Shown: positions 1 to 7,253, counted from the stretch's first letter. The stretch is 7,335 bases of DNA from Gemmatimonadaceae bacterium (GCA_025451425.1 JANWKK010000204.1:1-7335), one strand, 5' to 3'. Translations and numbers: made by a program. The notes: generated by a model from the sequence alone, not told the origin.

Positions 1-1172
1 CTCGCAAGTACAATCGACGCCACATCGAACAACTGCGTCGCGACCGGCAAGTGATCGATGAAGTAGACGGATGGGTCTAGTGCGATCAGCCTGTATCGGT
101 CGATCAAGACCGACGCGAAGAGACCCAAAACAAGTCCTGCGAAAGTTCCGACGATTCCGATTACCACCCCCTGCGCGAAGAAGATTCTGCGTATCGATCG
201 GGCGGGCATTCCCATGGCGCGCAGAATGCCGATTTCACGCGTTTTATCGGTCACTACCATCGTCAACGTGCTTACGATATTGAATGCGGCCACGAGGACG
301 ATGAGAAGCAGGATGAACGTCATGCCGAACTTCTCGAGCTTGAGCGCGTGAAACAGCGATGAGTTCTGTGCCTGCCAGTCTTCCGTGCGATACGGAAAGC
401 CAAGCGTGTCCTCGATTGCGCGCCCCACGGTGGGAGCTTCCGCTCGCGTCCGCGTTCGTACCTCGAGGCCCGTGACCGCGTTCCCGAGCTGTGCGAGCTG
501 CTGCCCCGACGCGAGCGACATGAACACGTAGCTGTTGTCGTACTCGTACATTTGCGTCTCGAAGATTCCAGTCACCTCGAATCGCTCCGCGTGAATGGCC
601 GGCATTCCCGTGACGGGATCGATGTTCCCGCTCCCCGCCGTGATCATCGTGATCGAGTCGATGCCCGGTGTCACGTTGAGCCGTTCAGCCAGCCGGCTGC
701 CAAGAACGACACCACGCCGTTTGCCGTCGGTCGTACCGAACGTGAAGTTCCCCGCGCGAGCCGTCGTGCGAATGCGAGTCACCGGATCCAACCCCGGCTG
801 ATCGGGCTCGATGCCCATGAAGAACACGGCCTCGTTGTACTTATGGCCGCCGTTGATGACCGCTTGGCCGTGCACGAACGGACTCACGGCCACGACGTTC
901 GGTTTCATCCGCCGCACCCGCTCCAGCTCACGCTGCCAGTTGCTCATCGACATGTCTTCACCGTAGGTGAGCACACGGATGTCGGGACTACCGATGAGTA
1001 TCTTGTCACGAAGATCGCTCTGCAGACCATTCATCACGCCGATGATCACGATCAGCGCGCTCACGCCGACGATCACGCCGCCGATCGCAATCACGCTGAT
1101 GAGCGACAGCAATCGCGAGCCGCGACGGCTCCGCAGGTATCGCCACGCGATGGCTAGCTCGAGCCGTTTCAT
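1..1172 (-). CDS. LolC/LolE-type lipoprotein-releasing ABC transporter permease, 3' end cut by the window
   Basis: Inner-membrane permease of the LolCDE type (MacB/FtsX superfamily), which hands mature lipoproteins from the inner membrane to the carrier LolA using the ATPase LolD. My translation gives 390 residues with no stop. The family is about 400-415 long, so only some 20-35 residues are missing beyond position 1. Seen: a short basic N-terminus ([18 protein letters not shown]), a first membrane segment at about 22-46, a large periplasmic domain at about 50-275, a second membrane segment at about 283-306 and a third at about 332-356. The cytoplasmic stretch [16 protein letters not shown] (308-323) is the coupling-helix region that contacts the ATPase in this family. 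The last membrane segment is just beginning at the edge. The ATG overlaps the lysS stop as ATGA, so it is translated as the third gene of prfB-lysS. The LolC versus LolE choice cannot be made. LolD is expected just outside the window. Confidence 0.93.
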   Translation of the reverse strand, partial: MKRLELAIAWRYLRSRRGSRLLSLISVIAIGGVIVGVSALIVIIGVMNGLQSDLRDKILIGSPDIRVLTYGEDMSMSNWQRELERVRRMKPNVVAVSPFVHGQAVINGGHKYNEAVFFMGIEPDQPGLDPVTRIRTTARAGNFTFGTTDGKRRGVVLGSRLAERLNVTPGIDSITMITAGSGNIDPVTGMPAIHAERFEVTGIFETQMYEYDNSYVFMSLASGQQLAQLGNAVTGLEVRTRTRAEAPTVGRAIEDTLGFPYRTEDWQAQNSSLFHALKLEKFGMTFILLLIVLVAAFNIVSTLTMVVTDKTREIGILRAMGMPARSIRRIFFAQGVVIGIVGTFAGLVLGLFASVLIDRYRLIALDPSVYFIDHLPVATQLFDVASIVLA

Positions 1173-2662
1173 TCTGGCCGCAGCGTCGGAAAGAGAATGA
1201 CATCCCGAATGTTCGGGACATCGGCGAGGTACATGAACAACCGATCGATGCCGATTCCGACTCCACCGGTTGGCGGCATCCCGTACTCTAGCGCGCGCAA
1301 ATAATCCTCGTCGACACCGACTGCCTCGAGGTCACCCGACGCACGAAGGCGCGCTTGTGCCTCGAGACGCCGGCGTTGATCGAGCGGATCGTTCAATTCA
1401 CTGAACGCGTTGGCAAGCTCCCTGCCGGCCGCGAACAGCTCGAACCGCTCGGTGAGTCTCGGATTGCCGCGCTTTGGCTTCGCCAGCGGTGACAGCTCCA
1501 CCGGATAATCGATCACGAAAGTCGGGGTTTCGATCTTCGATTCCACGAGCGCCTGAAAGAGTTCGTCCAGCACCTTCACACGGCTGAGCGTGTCTACTTG
1601 CTCTACGTCTGCACGACGCGCCGCGTTCCGCAGCGTTTCGTCGTCGGCCGCGAACGCATCCATTCCAAGCGCCGAGTTCAACGTGGGAAGCCACTCGATC
1701 CGCGCAAACGGCGGTCTGAGCATCGGCACGCGCGAATCTGGACCAAGTGCCCGCCGAACTGCCTCCGCCGCGCAACCCAGAAGTCGCTCAACGCGATCCA
1801 TCATCACCGTGTAATCGGCGTATGCCTCGTAAAACTCGAGCATCGTGAACTCGGGATTGTGCGTGCGATCGATTCCCTCGTTCCGAAAGTCATGTCCAAT
1901 CTCATACACCCGATCGAGGCCACCGACGATGAGACGCTTGAGATAGAGCTCATCAGCGATTCGCAGATACAGCGGCATGTCGAGCGTGTTGTGGTGCGTC
2001 ACGAACGGTCGCGCGTACGCACCGCCGTACAGCGGCTGCAACACCGGCGTCTCGACCTCGAGGTAATCGAGCTCGTCGAGATACGACCGAATCGAGGTGA
2101 TCATGCGCGAGCGCGCGCGGAACAGCGACCGCACCTCAGGGTGCACTGCGAGATCGACGTACCGCTGCCGCGACCGCTGCTCGGCGTCGGTGAGTCCGGA
2201 ATGTCGGACGACCTGTCCGTCGACGACCTCCTCCTTGCCGAATGGCAGCGGCCGAAGCGACTTCGCGAGCATCTCAACCTGCGCGACACGGATCGTGACC
2301 TCGCCGGTGCGCGTGCGAAAGAGTGGCCCCTCGATCCCGATCACGTCGCCGAGATCGAAATGCTTCGTCAGCGCGAAGACGTCGTCACCAAGTACATCGC
2401 GGCGAAAGTAGAGCTGGATCCGTCCAGATGAATCGGCGAGATGAGCAAATGCCGTCTTTCCCGCCGACCGCCAACTGACGAGCCGCCCCGCAACGCGGAC
2501 GGTGTCCCCGTCGCTTTCCTGTCCCTCGGGATATAGCGCTACGGCGTCGGCGGCGTTATGCGTTCGGTCGAAGCGATAGGCAAACGGCTGCGTCCCCTGC
2601 TCGACGAGCGCGTCGAGCTTTTCGCGCCGCGCCTTCTGGACGAAGTTGAGATCTTCGCTCAC
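1169..2662 (-). CDS. lysS: Lysyl-tRNA synthetase, class II
   Basis: Cytoplasmic enzyme that charges tRNA-Lys with lysine using ATP. At 497 residues it has normal family length (about 490-510). An OB-fold anticodon-binding domain spans roughly residues 55-133 and the class II catalytic core about 175-497. Motif 1 includes [10 protein letters not shown] (201-210). Motif 2 contains [20 protein letters not shown] (259-278) with its ATP-binding Arg. Motif 3 contains GIGIDR (469-474) followed by IRDVILFP (485-492). The lysine-site signatures GGAYARPF (213-220), DELYLKRL and [13 protein letters not shown] (413-425) are present. Between domains, residues 141-156 ([16 protein letters not shown]) form a short insertion relative to the E. 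coli enzyme, similar to what I recall from Bacteroidetes. The start is GTG, overlapping the prfB TGA as GTGA, with only a weak distant GGGAG upstream. Translation is therefore probably coupled to prfB, an arrangement also known for prfB-lysS in E. coli. Confidence 0.98.
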   Translation of the reverse strand: MSEDLNFVQKARREKLDALVEQGTQPFAYRFDRTHNAADAVALYPEGQESDGDTVRVAGRLVSWRSAGKTAFAHLADSSGRIQLYFRRDVLGDDVFALTKHFDLGDVIGIEGPLFRTRTGEVTIRVAQVEMLAKSLRPLPFGKEEVVDGQVVRHSGLTDAEQRSRQRYVDLAVHPEVRSLFRARSRMITSIRSYLDELDYLEVETPVLQPLYGGAYARPFVTHHNTLDMPLYLRIADELYLKRLIVGGLDRVYEIGHDFRNEGIDRTHNPEFTMLEFYEAYADYTVMMDRVERLLGCAAEAVRRALGPDSRVPMLRPPFARIEWLPTLNSALGMDAFAADDETLRNAARRADVEQVDTLSRVKVLDELFQALVESKIETPTFVIDYPVELSPLAKPKRGNPRLTERFELFAAGRELANAFSELNDPLDQRRRLEAQARLRASGDLEAVGVDEDYLRALEYGMPPTGGVGIGIDRLFMYLADVPNIRDVILFPTLRPE

Positions 2663-3787
2663 GCGGCGGCGCTCCCGCCCGCGCCACGCTTTCCGAATTC
2701 GCGCAGATACGCCTCGATGAACGGGTCGATATCGCCGTCCATCACGCGCTGCACGTCTGGAATCTTCAACTCCGTACGATGGTCGTTCACCATCGTATAC
2801 GGTTGAAAGACATAACTGCGAATCTGACTCCCAAACGTGACATCCGATTTTGTCGCGTCGAGCTCGGCCTTCTTTTTCGCCTGGCGTTCCGCCTCGAGCT
2901 GATACAGCCGGTTCTTCAGCATCTTGAGTGCGGTCTGTCGGTTCTTGTGCTGAGAACGCTCCTGCTGCGAGGCGACGACGATCCCCGACGGGATATGCGT
3001 TAGGCGTACGGCAGAGCTAGTCTTGTTGACATGCTGCCCGCCTGCGCCGGACGCGCGATATACATCCATCTTGATGTCTTCGTCGCGGATCTCGATGTTG
3101 ATCTCCTCGTTCACGACGGGATAGACGAAGACTGATGCAAAGCTCGTGTGTCGGCGAGCCTGCGCGTCGAAGGGCGAGATGCGAACGAGGCGGTGCACTC
3201 CCGTCTCCGCCTTCAAGAAGCCGAATGCGTACGGCCCTTTGATCTCGATGACGCCTCCTTTGATTCCAGCCTCCTCCCCCTCGCTCATATCCAGCGTCTC
3301 ATACGTGTAACCCTTGCGATCAGCCCACCGCGTGTACATGCGAAGCAGCATCTCCGCCCAATCCTGAGCTTCTGTACCGCCCGCGCCGGCGCTGATCTCC
3401 AATTGCGCATCACGAAAATCATCGGGACCCGAGAGCAACGAACGCAGTCGCAATGCCTCGAGATCCCTGGAGACTGACGCGATTTCAGCGTCCAACTCGC
3501 GCGACATCTCGTCGTCCGGATCCGACGCCAATAAGCCCTCGAGATCCTGCGCGCTGGCAACGCGGCCCTCGATCTTCTCGAACGGATCCGTCCATCCTTT
3601 GAGCGCCTTCATTTCCTGCACGACAGCCTGAGCCGTCTGCTGATCGTTCCAGAACCCAGGCTCTGCCATGCGTGCTTCGAGTCTCGTTAGGCTCGCACGC
3701 TTCACGTCGACGTCAAAGATACCTCCGCAATTCGGCCAGCCTCTCGGCCTCCTCACGCAGTGCTTTCGCTCGTTCGGTCTCCGCCAT
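2659..3787 (-). CDS. prfB: Peptide chain release factor 2, made through a +1 programmed frameshift
   Basis: RF2 recognises UGA and UAA stop codons on the ribosome and triggers peptide release. The gene is in two frames: codons 1-24 lie at 3787-3716 ([20 protein letters not shown], then RRYL), followed by an in-frame TGA at 3715-3713. One T is skipped and the second frame runs 3714-2659, giving about 375 residues. Joined, RRYL-DVDVKR matches E. coli RGYL-DYDAKK. Downstream are the stop-codon-reading tripeptide SPF (about 204-206) and the catalytic GGQ in [18 protein letters not shown] (about 246-263; GGQ at 249-251). The ATG at 3787 has a GAGGA ribosome-binding site 5-9 bases upstream and gives an N-terminus almost the same length as in E. 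coli (24 versus 25 codons). A frame opening at 3807 without the shift would add an Arg-rich, non-homologous N-terminus and is not the real start. The gene ends in TGA overlapping lysS. Confidence 0.97.
3712..3727 (-). promoter_or_regulatory. prfB: prfB +1 programmed frameshift site (autoregulation)
   Basis: Read on the minus strand, the codons are CGG AGG TAT CTT TGA C. The slippery codon CTT is at 3718-3716, the in-frame stop TGA at 3715-3713 and the following C at 3712. A Shine-Dalgarno-like GGAGG (3726-3722) lies three bases before CTT. This is nearly the E. coli element (AGG GGG TAT CTT TGA C). When RF2 is scarce, termination at the poor UGA-C context is slow, the tRNA slips from CUU to UUU and reading resumes at GAC in the +1 frame, so RF2 controls its own level. 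The sequence is seen directly. The mechanism is established for prfB generally. Confidence 0.96.
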
Positions 3788-3815
3788 TTTCGTCCTCGTG
3801 GATTCACTTACGACA

Positions 3816-3845
3816 CGAGCCGTCCGCGGATCAGCGGACGGCTCG
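3816..3845 (-). other. Perfect 12-bp inverted repeat in the prfB leader / behind the zinc-ribbon gene
   Basis: Arms 3816-3827 (CGAGCCGTCCGC) and 3834-3845 are exact reverse complements around a 6-base loop. The stem is mostly G/C and would be very stable. It begins 64 bases after the stop of the upstream zinc-ribbon gene and ends 28 bases before the prfB ATG. There is no run of T on either side (TGTCGTAAGTGAATC follows on the minus strand), so a classical intrinsic terminator is not shown. It could be a U-less terminator separating the two operons or a leader structure of prfB. I saw no convincing -35/-10 pair for prfB in the 122-base gap. The nearest candidate is a weak TATCTT at about 3867-3872. 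Confidence 0.6.
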
Positions 3846-3909
3846 ACACATGACTGCGGACTCACGCAAGATAGCGCCGCTCGATGCAGGTAACTACCCC
3901 GATGCATGA

Positions 3910-4854
3910 TTAAAACACTTTCTGTCCGCCGGCGAGCAGATCGTTCAAAGCGTCCTGAAAGTGCGGTGTCGTCTCCGAGAACTCGCGTCCCACCTGTTGA
4001 ACATACTCCTCGTAGCTCTTTTGAATCTCATCCTTGAACAACTGCTTCAACGTACCGTCGCGCAAGCCTTCCTGCCGCTTTTGCGGAAAGTACGTCACGA
4101 GATCGGACACGAGCGCTCTCGCAAGTCGCCTCGCTTTCGCGTGAGGATCATTTGCGAGGAATGGATTGATCGGCGTTCTCGTTCCGGTTGCTGCACCTGA
4201 CGCTGCCGCGCTTGGCGCCGCGGGACGTGGCGCCGCGGGTGCCGGCGAAGGGACCGTCGCTGCGCTCGTCGCCTGTGGCAGTGCGAGATTCGGCGCGCTC
4301 GTGCGCGGCGCCGAGTTCTGCTGCGCTGGCGCAGTGGTGGGCGCCGATGGTCGCGGCGCAACAATAGGCCGTGCCGCGGTCGGAGCGCTGCTTGGCATCA
4401 TCGGTCGAGGCGGAAACAGCATCGGCCGCCCAGCAGTTGGCTGGGGCGTCTGTTGTACCGGTTGTGGCGACGCGATCGATGGCTTGGCCATCGGCACTCT
4501 CTCGACAGCCAGCGACGGCGGCGGCGCGTGATTCGGCTCGGGGATCACAGCCGGCATGGCGCTCGGCGCGGGCGTCGGTCCCTTCGGCACGCGCGCCGGC
4601 TCGGACGTATCGAGCAGCGCTGCGGCGAGAGCGGCATTGGCTCGTTGAGCAGCCATCTCGTCCTCGAGCTCCGTTGATCGTGTCGTATTCGTCGCGGGAG
4701 CTGAGTTTGAAGAAAACTCATCTTCGATCGACGAGCCCGCCGAGATCGTTATGACGCCGCCACACACGGAGCAACGCGCCCGCACCGCCGTCGGAGGCAG
4801 CTTTGCCGGATCAACGCGAAAGATCGAGCGGCACTCGGGGCAGGAGACGTTCAC
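3910..4854 (-). CDS. MJ0042-type zinc-ribbon protein with Pro/Ala-rich linker and helical C-terminal domain
   Basis: Protein of 314 residues, function unknown. Residues 1-36 form a zinc ribbon of the MJ0042 type: Cys5 and Cys8 (CPEC), then FRVDPAKLP, then Cys28 and Cys31 (CSVC). Residues about 45-85 are acidic/Ala-rich. About 86-228 are a low-complexity Pro/Ala/Ser linker, presumably disordered. The last 85 residues (about 229-314), starting NPFLANDPHAKARRLARALV, are charged and predicted helical. They resemble C-terminal domains attached to similar zinc ribbons in myxobacteria and other Gram-negatives, as I recall. No signal peptide or membrane segment is visible, so it should be cytoplasmic. 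The start is GTG within a GTGA overlap with the GGDEF gene, supported by GGAGG about 5 bases upstream. Stop is TAA. Co-translation with the GGDEF protein suggests a shared task, possibly signalling or cell polarity, but that is inference. Confidence 0.85.
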   Translation of the reverse strand: MNVSCPECRSIFRVDPAKLPPTAVRARCSVCGGVITISAGSSIEDEFSSNSAPATNTTRSTELEDEMAAQRANAALAAALLDTSEPARVPKGPTPAPSAMPAVIPEPNHAPPPSLAVERVPMAKPSIASPQPVQQTPQPTAGRPMLFPPRPMMPSSAPTAARPIVAPRPSAPTTAPAQQNSAPRTSAPNLALPQATSAATVPSPAPAAPRPAAPSAAASGAATGTRTPINPFLANDPHAKARRLARALVSDLVTYFPQKRQEGLRDGTLKQLFKDEIQKSYEEYVQQVGREFSETTPHFQDALNDLLAGGQKVF

Positions 4855-5849
4855 TTGCCCTCCGTCGCGGTGATCTTATCGGGTCGCACGGCGATCGGTT
4901 GGCTCGTGCCAGGCGTTGCATCCTGTCGCCGGTCGATCGAGAAGACCGAACCAGGAAGAGTCTTCGCGTAGCTCTTCATTTCTGTTGCTAGTTCACTCAC
5001 TTGCGCCGCGTGCGTGAAATGTCGCCGCTCGTTTGTCACCACGCCGATCGACACAGTCATGAGCGGCACTCGATGCAGCTGTCCTCGACGATCCTTCCCA
5101 AAAAAATAGCCAGCTCGGCGATCCTGCTCCGAATATTGATAGGGGATCAACGTGTCGAATACCTCGACGACCTCGGAGCACGCTTCACTGACGCTTCCGA
5201 CCGGGATGATGAAGATGAAATCGTCGCCACCGATGTGCCCGACGAATCCCTCGTCCAAGCATAAGCCCTTGACGATGTCGTGCAGAATCTTCGCGAGGAT
5301 GCGAATGACGCGATCACCTTCGTGATACGAGTACCGGTCGTTGAACTCCTTGAAATGGTCGAGATCCGCGTAGCAGGTGGCAAAGAGCTTCCCCTCACTG
5401 AGCCGACGGGTGATCTCTGCTTCGATCTCGACGGCACCAGGCAGTCGAGTCGACGGATGCACAACGAGATCGCGGTCCGATCTCCGCAGCATGGCATCGA
5501 GACGAGTCGTCGACTCGGCCGCGGCCATCCCTTCGCGCATGACTTCGTCGGCACCAGCCGTGAATGCGGCGGCGAAGGCTTCGTCGTTCTCGCAGGTCAC
5601 CACAACGCAAGGGACAACGCCCGTATATGAATCCCCCTTGAGCCGCCGGAGCGCGTTGAGAATCGGGGCTTGCTGGCAGCGGGCGTCGAATGCGACAACA
5701 CGCGGCCGCCCCCGAAGCGCTAGCGCCATGAGTTCGTCACCGTTCTCTACGCTGATGATGGGCACAGCCAATCCCGCCAGCCAGCGGCGAAGGGCCTCCG
5801 GCAGCTGGCCACCGCCTGGTGAGTAGACGAGTGCGTTGGTCTTTGCCAC
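4851..5849 (-). CDS. GGDEF-domain protein (probable diguanylate cyclase) with degenerate receiver-like N-terminus
   Basis: Protein of 332 residues. Residues about 1-125 have a receiver-like pattern: a strand ending at Asp55 (RVVAFDARC), a strand VPCVVVTCEND (79-89) and AGADEVM (98-104). The N-terminal acidic pair and the conserved Lys of true receivers are not visible, so phosphorylation is doubtful. Residues about 135-308 form a GGDEF domain, which in active members joins two GTP into cyclic di-GMP. The metal-site segment YADLDHFKEFND (160-171) is intact and the signature reads GGDDF (207-211) instead of GGDEF. The RxxD inhibitory site usually found upstream is absent (the segment reads LCLDEGFVGHI). 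The tail (309-332) looks disordered. The start is GTG with no Shine-Dalgarno sequence; a pyrimidine-rich stretch precedes it. It is first gene of a two-gene operon with the zinc-ribbon protein. Catalytic activity is likely but not certain. Confidence 0.92.
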   Translation of the reverse strand: MAKTNALVYSPGGGQLPEALRRWLAGLAVPIISVENGDELMALALRGRPRVVAFDARCQQAPILNALRRLKGDSYTGVVPCVVVTCENDEAFAAAFTAGADEVMREGMAAAESTTRLDAMLRRSDRDLVVHPSTRLPGAVEIEAEITRRLSEGKLFATCYADLDHFKEFNDRYSYHEGDRVIRILAKILHDIVKGLCLDEGFVGHIGGDDFIFIIPVGSVSEACSEVVEVFDTLIPYQYSEQDRRAGYFFGKDRRGQLHRVPLMTVSIGVVTNERRHFTHAAQVSELATEMKSYAKTLPGSVFSIDRRQDATPGTSQPIAVRPDKITATEGK

Positions 5850-5931
5850 GCGGGGGAGAGGCGGAGAGACGTTCGAGCGAGAGAGGACGACTGCGTTGCG
5901 TCAGGCGCGCTAAGAAGGCGGATTACCGGTC

Positions 5932-5939
5932 CAAACTTA
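5932..5939 (-). promoter_or_regulatory. TAAGTTTG, possible Bacteroidetes-type -7 promoter element for the GGDEF operon
   Basis: On the minus strand TATAAGTTTG contains both a TATAAG (sigma-70 -10-like) and a TAnnTTTG motif, the -7 consensus described for the Bacteroidetes primary sigma factor. It lies about 82 bases before the GTG start of the GGDEF gene. No good -35 or -33 partner is visible. A chance match in a region this long is not negligible. The call is therefore tentative. Confidence 0.35.
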
Positions 5940-5955
5940 TACAGCGGTATAACTT
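5934..5955. repeat. Imperfect palindrome, possible operator
   Basis: AACTTATAC (5934-5942), AGCG, then GTATAACTT (5947-5955): two 9-base arms that are reverse complements except for one position. It overlaps the promoter-like TAAGTTTG, a typical place for a repressor or regulator site. No regulator can be named. Confidence 0.4.
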
Positions 5956-5973
5956 GCCGACTACGGCTCCACT

Positions 5974-6034
5974 ACCGCGTGGTTCATGAACGGCCTTTCT
6001 AAGGCCGGTCAACGTTACTCAGGAAAACCACGGT
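5974..6034. other. Nested stem structure of unknown role
   Basis: An outer stem pairs ACCGCGTGGTT (5974-5984) with AACCACGGT (6026-6034), 9 pairs with one bulged C after ACCG (two bases of the left arm unpaired). It encloses a 7-bp hairpin, CGGCCTT (5991-5997) with AAGGCCG (6001-6007) around TCT. The perfect palindrome GTTCATGAAC (5982-5991) bridges the two. There is no T-run on either side, so I do not call it a terminator. It could be a U-less terminator, a protein site or part of a small RNA. Confidence 0.4.
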
Positions 6035-6128
6035 CATAAATGGACGACCGAGCAAGCAATGCGTAGCGTCGTATGAACTTTCGGTTTGTCAGCACTCGCC
6101 TCCAACGGGGATCAGGTCCCCACCGTCG

Positions 6129-6296
6129 CTAAAAGGCCGTTGCCTCATCGATCAACATGACGGGAATGCCGTCCCGAACCGGATAGCTCAGTCGGCACGA
6201 GTGACACACCAGCACTGACTCTTTCTCTCGGTACTCGAGCGCGCCCTTGCATTTCGGGCAGACCAGGATTTCGAGCAATTGTTGAGACAGGCTCAT
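6129..6296 (-). CDS. Trm112/YcaR-family small zinc-ribbon protein
   Basis: A 55-residue protein of the Trm112p-like (UPF0434, E. coli YcaR) family. Four cysteines, Cys13/Cys16 (CPKC) and Cys31/Cys34 (CHSC), make a zinc ribbon. The hallmark ending [15 protein letters not shown] (38-52) aligns with FPLRDGIPVLLENEA of YcaR. In eukaryotes Trm112 is an activating partner of RNA and protein methyltransferases. The bacterial role is not settled. The start is the ATG overlapping the era stop as ATGA, with a good ribosome-binding site AAGGAG about 9 bases upstream. A longer in-frame version from 6380 would add 28 non-homologous residues inside era and is unlikely. Stop is TAG. Pairing with Era suggests a link to ribosome or RNA maturation, but this is inference. 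Confidence 0.92.
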   Translation of the reverse strand: MSLSQQLLEILVCPKCKGALEYREKESVLVCHSCRLSYPVRDGIPVMLIDEATAF

Positions 6297-7177
6297 TTCG
6301 TTCGCTCCTTTGGAAGTTGGTAGCCAAGACGACGAAGTGCCGTGGCGCTCTTTCGCCAGTTCGACAAAACCTTCACCCACAGATCGAGGTACACGGGCTC
6401 GCCAACCAACTCCTCGATCTTCATTCGGGCCGCACGGCCGATCTCGCGAATGCGATCGCCCTTGGCGCCGATGAGAATGCGTTTCTGGCTCTCGCGCTCG
6501 ACGTAAAGCACGGCGCGAACATAGAGAGGCTTCCTGCCCTCTCGGTATTCCTCCACCGCGCTCGCCACACTGTACGGCACCTCGTCCTGTAACTGTTCGA
6601 GGGCCGTCTCGCGAATCAGTTCGCTGACGAAGAATCGCACGGCCTGCGTGCTGATCTCGTCATCAGGATAGAGAAAGGGACTTTCGGGAAGGAGCTGCTC
6701 AGTTGCCGCAACGAGCCGATCGAGGCCCTCTCCTGTGACCGCCGATATGAGATGGGCATATGGATATTGCTCTTGGAGGCGCGAGCGGCGCTCGCTCGAG
6801 AGCGTGTCGACCTTATTCAGCGCGAGCACGACGGGCGCCCGCGGCGCCGACTCGAGCCCTGCGGCCTCCGAGAACGACATTGTCGCACTGTCGTCCGTTC
6901 CGTCGACGAGGTGAATAATGACATCCGCCTCCTGGACTGCCTGCATCGAAGTCGCGCGCATCGCGTGCTGAAGCGGATAGGCCGGATTCAGCAGTCCGGG
7001 CGTGTCGAGCACGATCATCTGCACGTCCTTTTCCGTGCGAATGCCGACGATGCGATCTCGCGTCGACTGCGGCTTTGCGCTGACGATGCTCAGCTTCTGG
7101 CCGATGAGGCGATTGAGCAGCGTCGATTTGCCCGCGTTAGGCATTCCTGCCACGGTGACGATACCGGCGCGAGTCAT
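6293..7177 (-). CDS. era: GTPase Era, 30S ribosome assembly factor
   Basis: Essential-type GTPase that binds near the 3' end of 16S rRNA during small-subunit maturation. At 294 residues it has normal length (about 295-300). GTPase motifs in order: G1 GMPNAGKST (11-19), switch-I Thr in STRDR (38-42), G3 DTPG (58-61), G4 NKVD (121-124), G5 SAVTG (145-149). The C-terminal KH RNA-binding domain (about 200-285) has its loop at GAKG (237-240) within [20 protein letters not shown] and ends in the usual [11 protein letters not shown] pattern. The ATG at 7177 lacks a Shine-Dalgarno sequence; the bases before it read TAACTTTGCCCA, suggesting a start at or near the 5' end of the mRNA. It is directly downstream of the 5S rRNA and its terminator and overlaps the Trm112-type gene by ATGA. 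No defect is visible. Confidence 0.98.
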   Translation of the reverse strand: MTRAGIVTVAGMPNAGKSTLLNRLIGQKLSIVSAKPQSTRDRIVGIRTEKDVQMIVLDTPGLLNPAYPLQHAMRATSMQAVQEADVIIHLVDGTDDSATMSFSEAAGLESAPRAPVVLALNKVDTLSSERRSRLQEQYPYAHLISAVTGEGLDRLVAATEQLLPESPFLYPDDEISTQAVRFFVSELIRETALEQLQDEVPYSVASAVEEYREGRKPLYVRAVLYVERESQKRILIGAKGDRIREIGRAARMKIEELVGEPVYLDLWVKVLSNWRKSATALRRLGYQLPKERTK

Positions 7178-7181
7178 TGGG

Positions 7182-7189
7182 CAAAGTTA
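7182..7189 (-). promoter_or_regulatory. TAACTTTG, possible -7 promoter element for a leaderless era transcript
   Basis: On the minus strand TAACTTTG matches the Bacteroidetes -7 consensus TAnnTTTG and is only 4 bases (CCCA) before the era ATG. A TTTC lies 17 bases upstream of it as a weak -33 candidate, just after the terminator stem. If this is the promoter, transcription would begin at or next to the ATG, which fits the missing ribosome-binding site. No experiment supports this; read-through from the rRNA operon is the alternative. Confidence 0.4.
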
Positions 7190-7215
7190 CCGCAGGGCGC
7201 GGTGTTGAAATGACG

Positions 7216-7244
7216 AACGCCCTCGCACGGAGTGCGAAGGCGTT
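7216..7244 (-). terminator. rRNA operon terminator hairpin behind 5S rRNA
   Basis: On the minus strand AACGCCTTCGCAC (7244-7232), loop TCC, then GTGCGAGGGCGTT (7228-7216): 13 pairs including one U-G wobble. On the plus strand the same position would be a C-A mismatch, so the structure is built for minus-strand RNA. It follows the 5S 3' end by about 9 bases. The tail CGTCATTTC is only modestly T-rich. Position and strength make a terminator the natural reading. Confidence 0.85.
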
Positions 7245-7253
7245 GTCGAATGA

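Larger units (their letters stand above)
5850..6128. other. 279-base intergenic region between the Trm112-type gene and the GGDEF gene
   Basis: I see no coding gene, tRNA or repeat family here. It holds, from right to left in transcription order: a 5-bp GC hairpin (6107-6111 with 6117-6121) just behind the Trm112-type stop, a nested stem structure (5974-6034), a 10-base perfect palindrome GTTCATGAAC (5982-5991), an imperfect palindrome overlapping a promoter-like motif (5932-5955), and an untranslated stretch of about 80 bases before the GGDEF start. It presumably contains the end of the era operon and the promoter of the GGDEF operon. Confidence 0.6.

Noticed and set aside
552..1157. Plus-strand open frame of 201 codons
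   Set aside because: Antisense to the LolC/E permease, whose translation gives a convincing family match; the plus frame is rich in His, Arg and Asp with no recognisable domain.
1006..1266. Minus-strand 86-codon frame across the lysS/permease junction
   Set aside because: Overlaps two confidently identified genes in another phase and has a shadow-like Arg-rich composition.
1598..2431. Plus-strand open frame of 277 codons
   Set aside because: It lies entirely antisense to lysS, has an Arg/His/Asp-rich composition typical of a shadow frame in GC-rich DNA, and resembles no family.
3285..3560. Minus-strand 91-codon frame inside prfB
   Set aside because: Overlaps the RF2 coding frame in another phase; Arg/Cys-rich shadow.
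2659..3807. Unshifted prfB start at 3807
   Set aside because: The first 31 residues do not resemble RF2, while the shifted N-terminus from 3787 does and has a proper ribosome-binding site.
4166..4754. Plus-strand frames rich in Gly/Ala or Arg/Ser
   Set aside because: Reverse-strand shadows of the Pro/Ala-rich linker of the zinc-ribbon gene.
5975..6010. tRNA-like T-arm (GGTTCATGAAC)
   Set aside because: No acceptor stem, anticodon arm or D-arm can be assembled around it; it is simply a palindrome.
6107..6121. Hairpin GGGGA / TCCCC as a terminator of the era operon
   Set aside because: Stem of only 5 pairs and no T-run on the minus strand; kept only as a mention in the intergenic entry.
6129..6380. 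Longer 83-codon start for the Trm112-type protein
   Set aside because: Extra residues lie within era and have no family match; the internal ATG at 6296 has AAGGAG at good spacing and the usual ATGA overlap.
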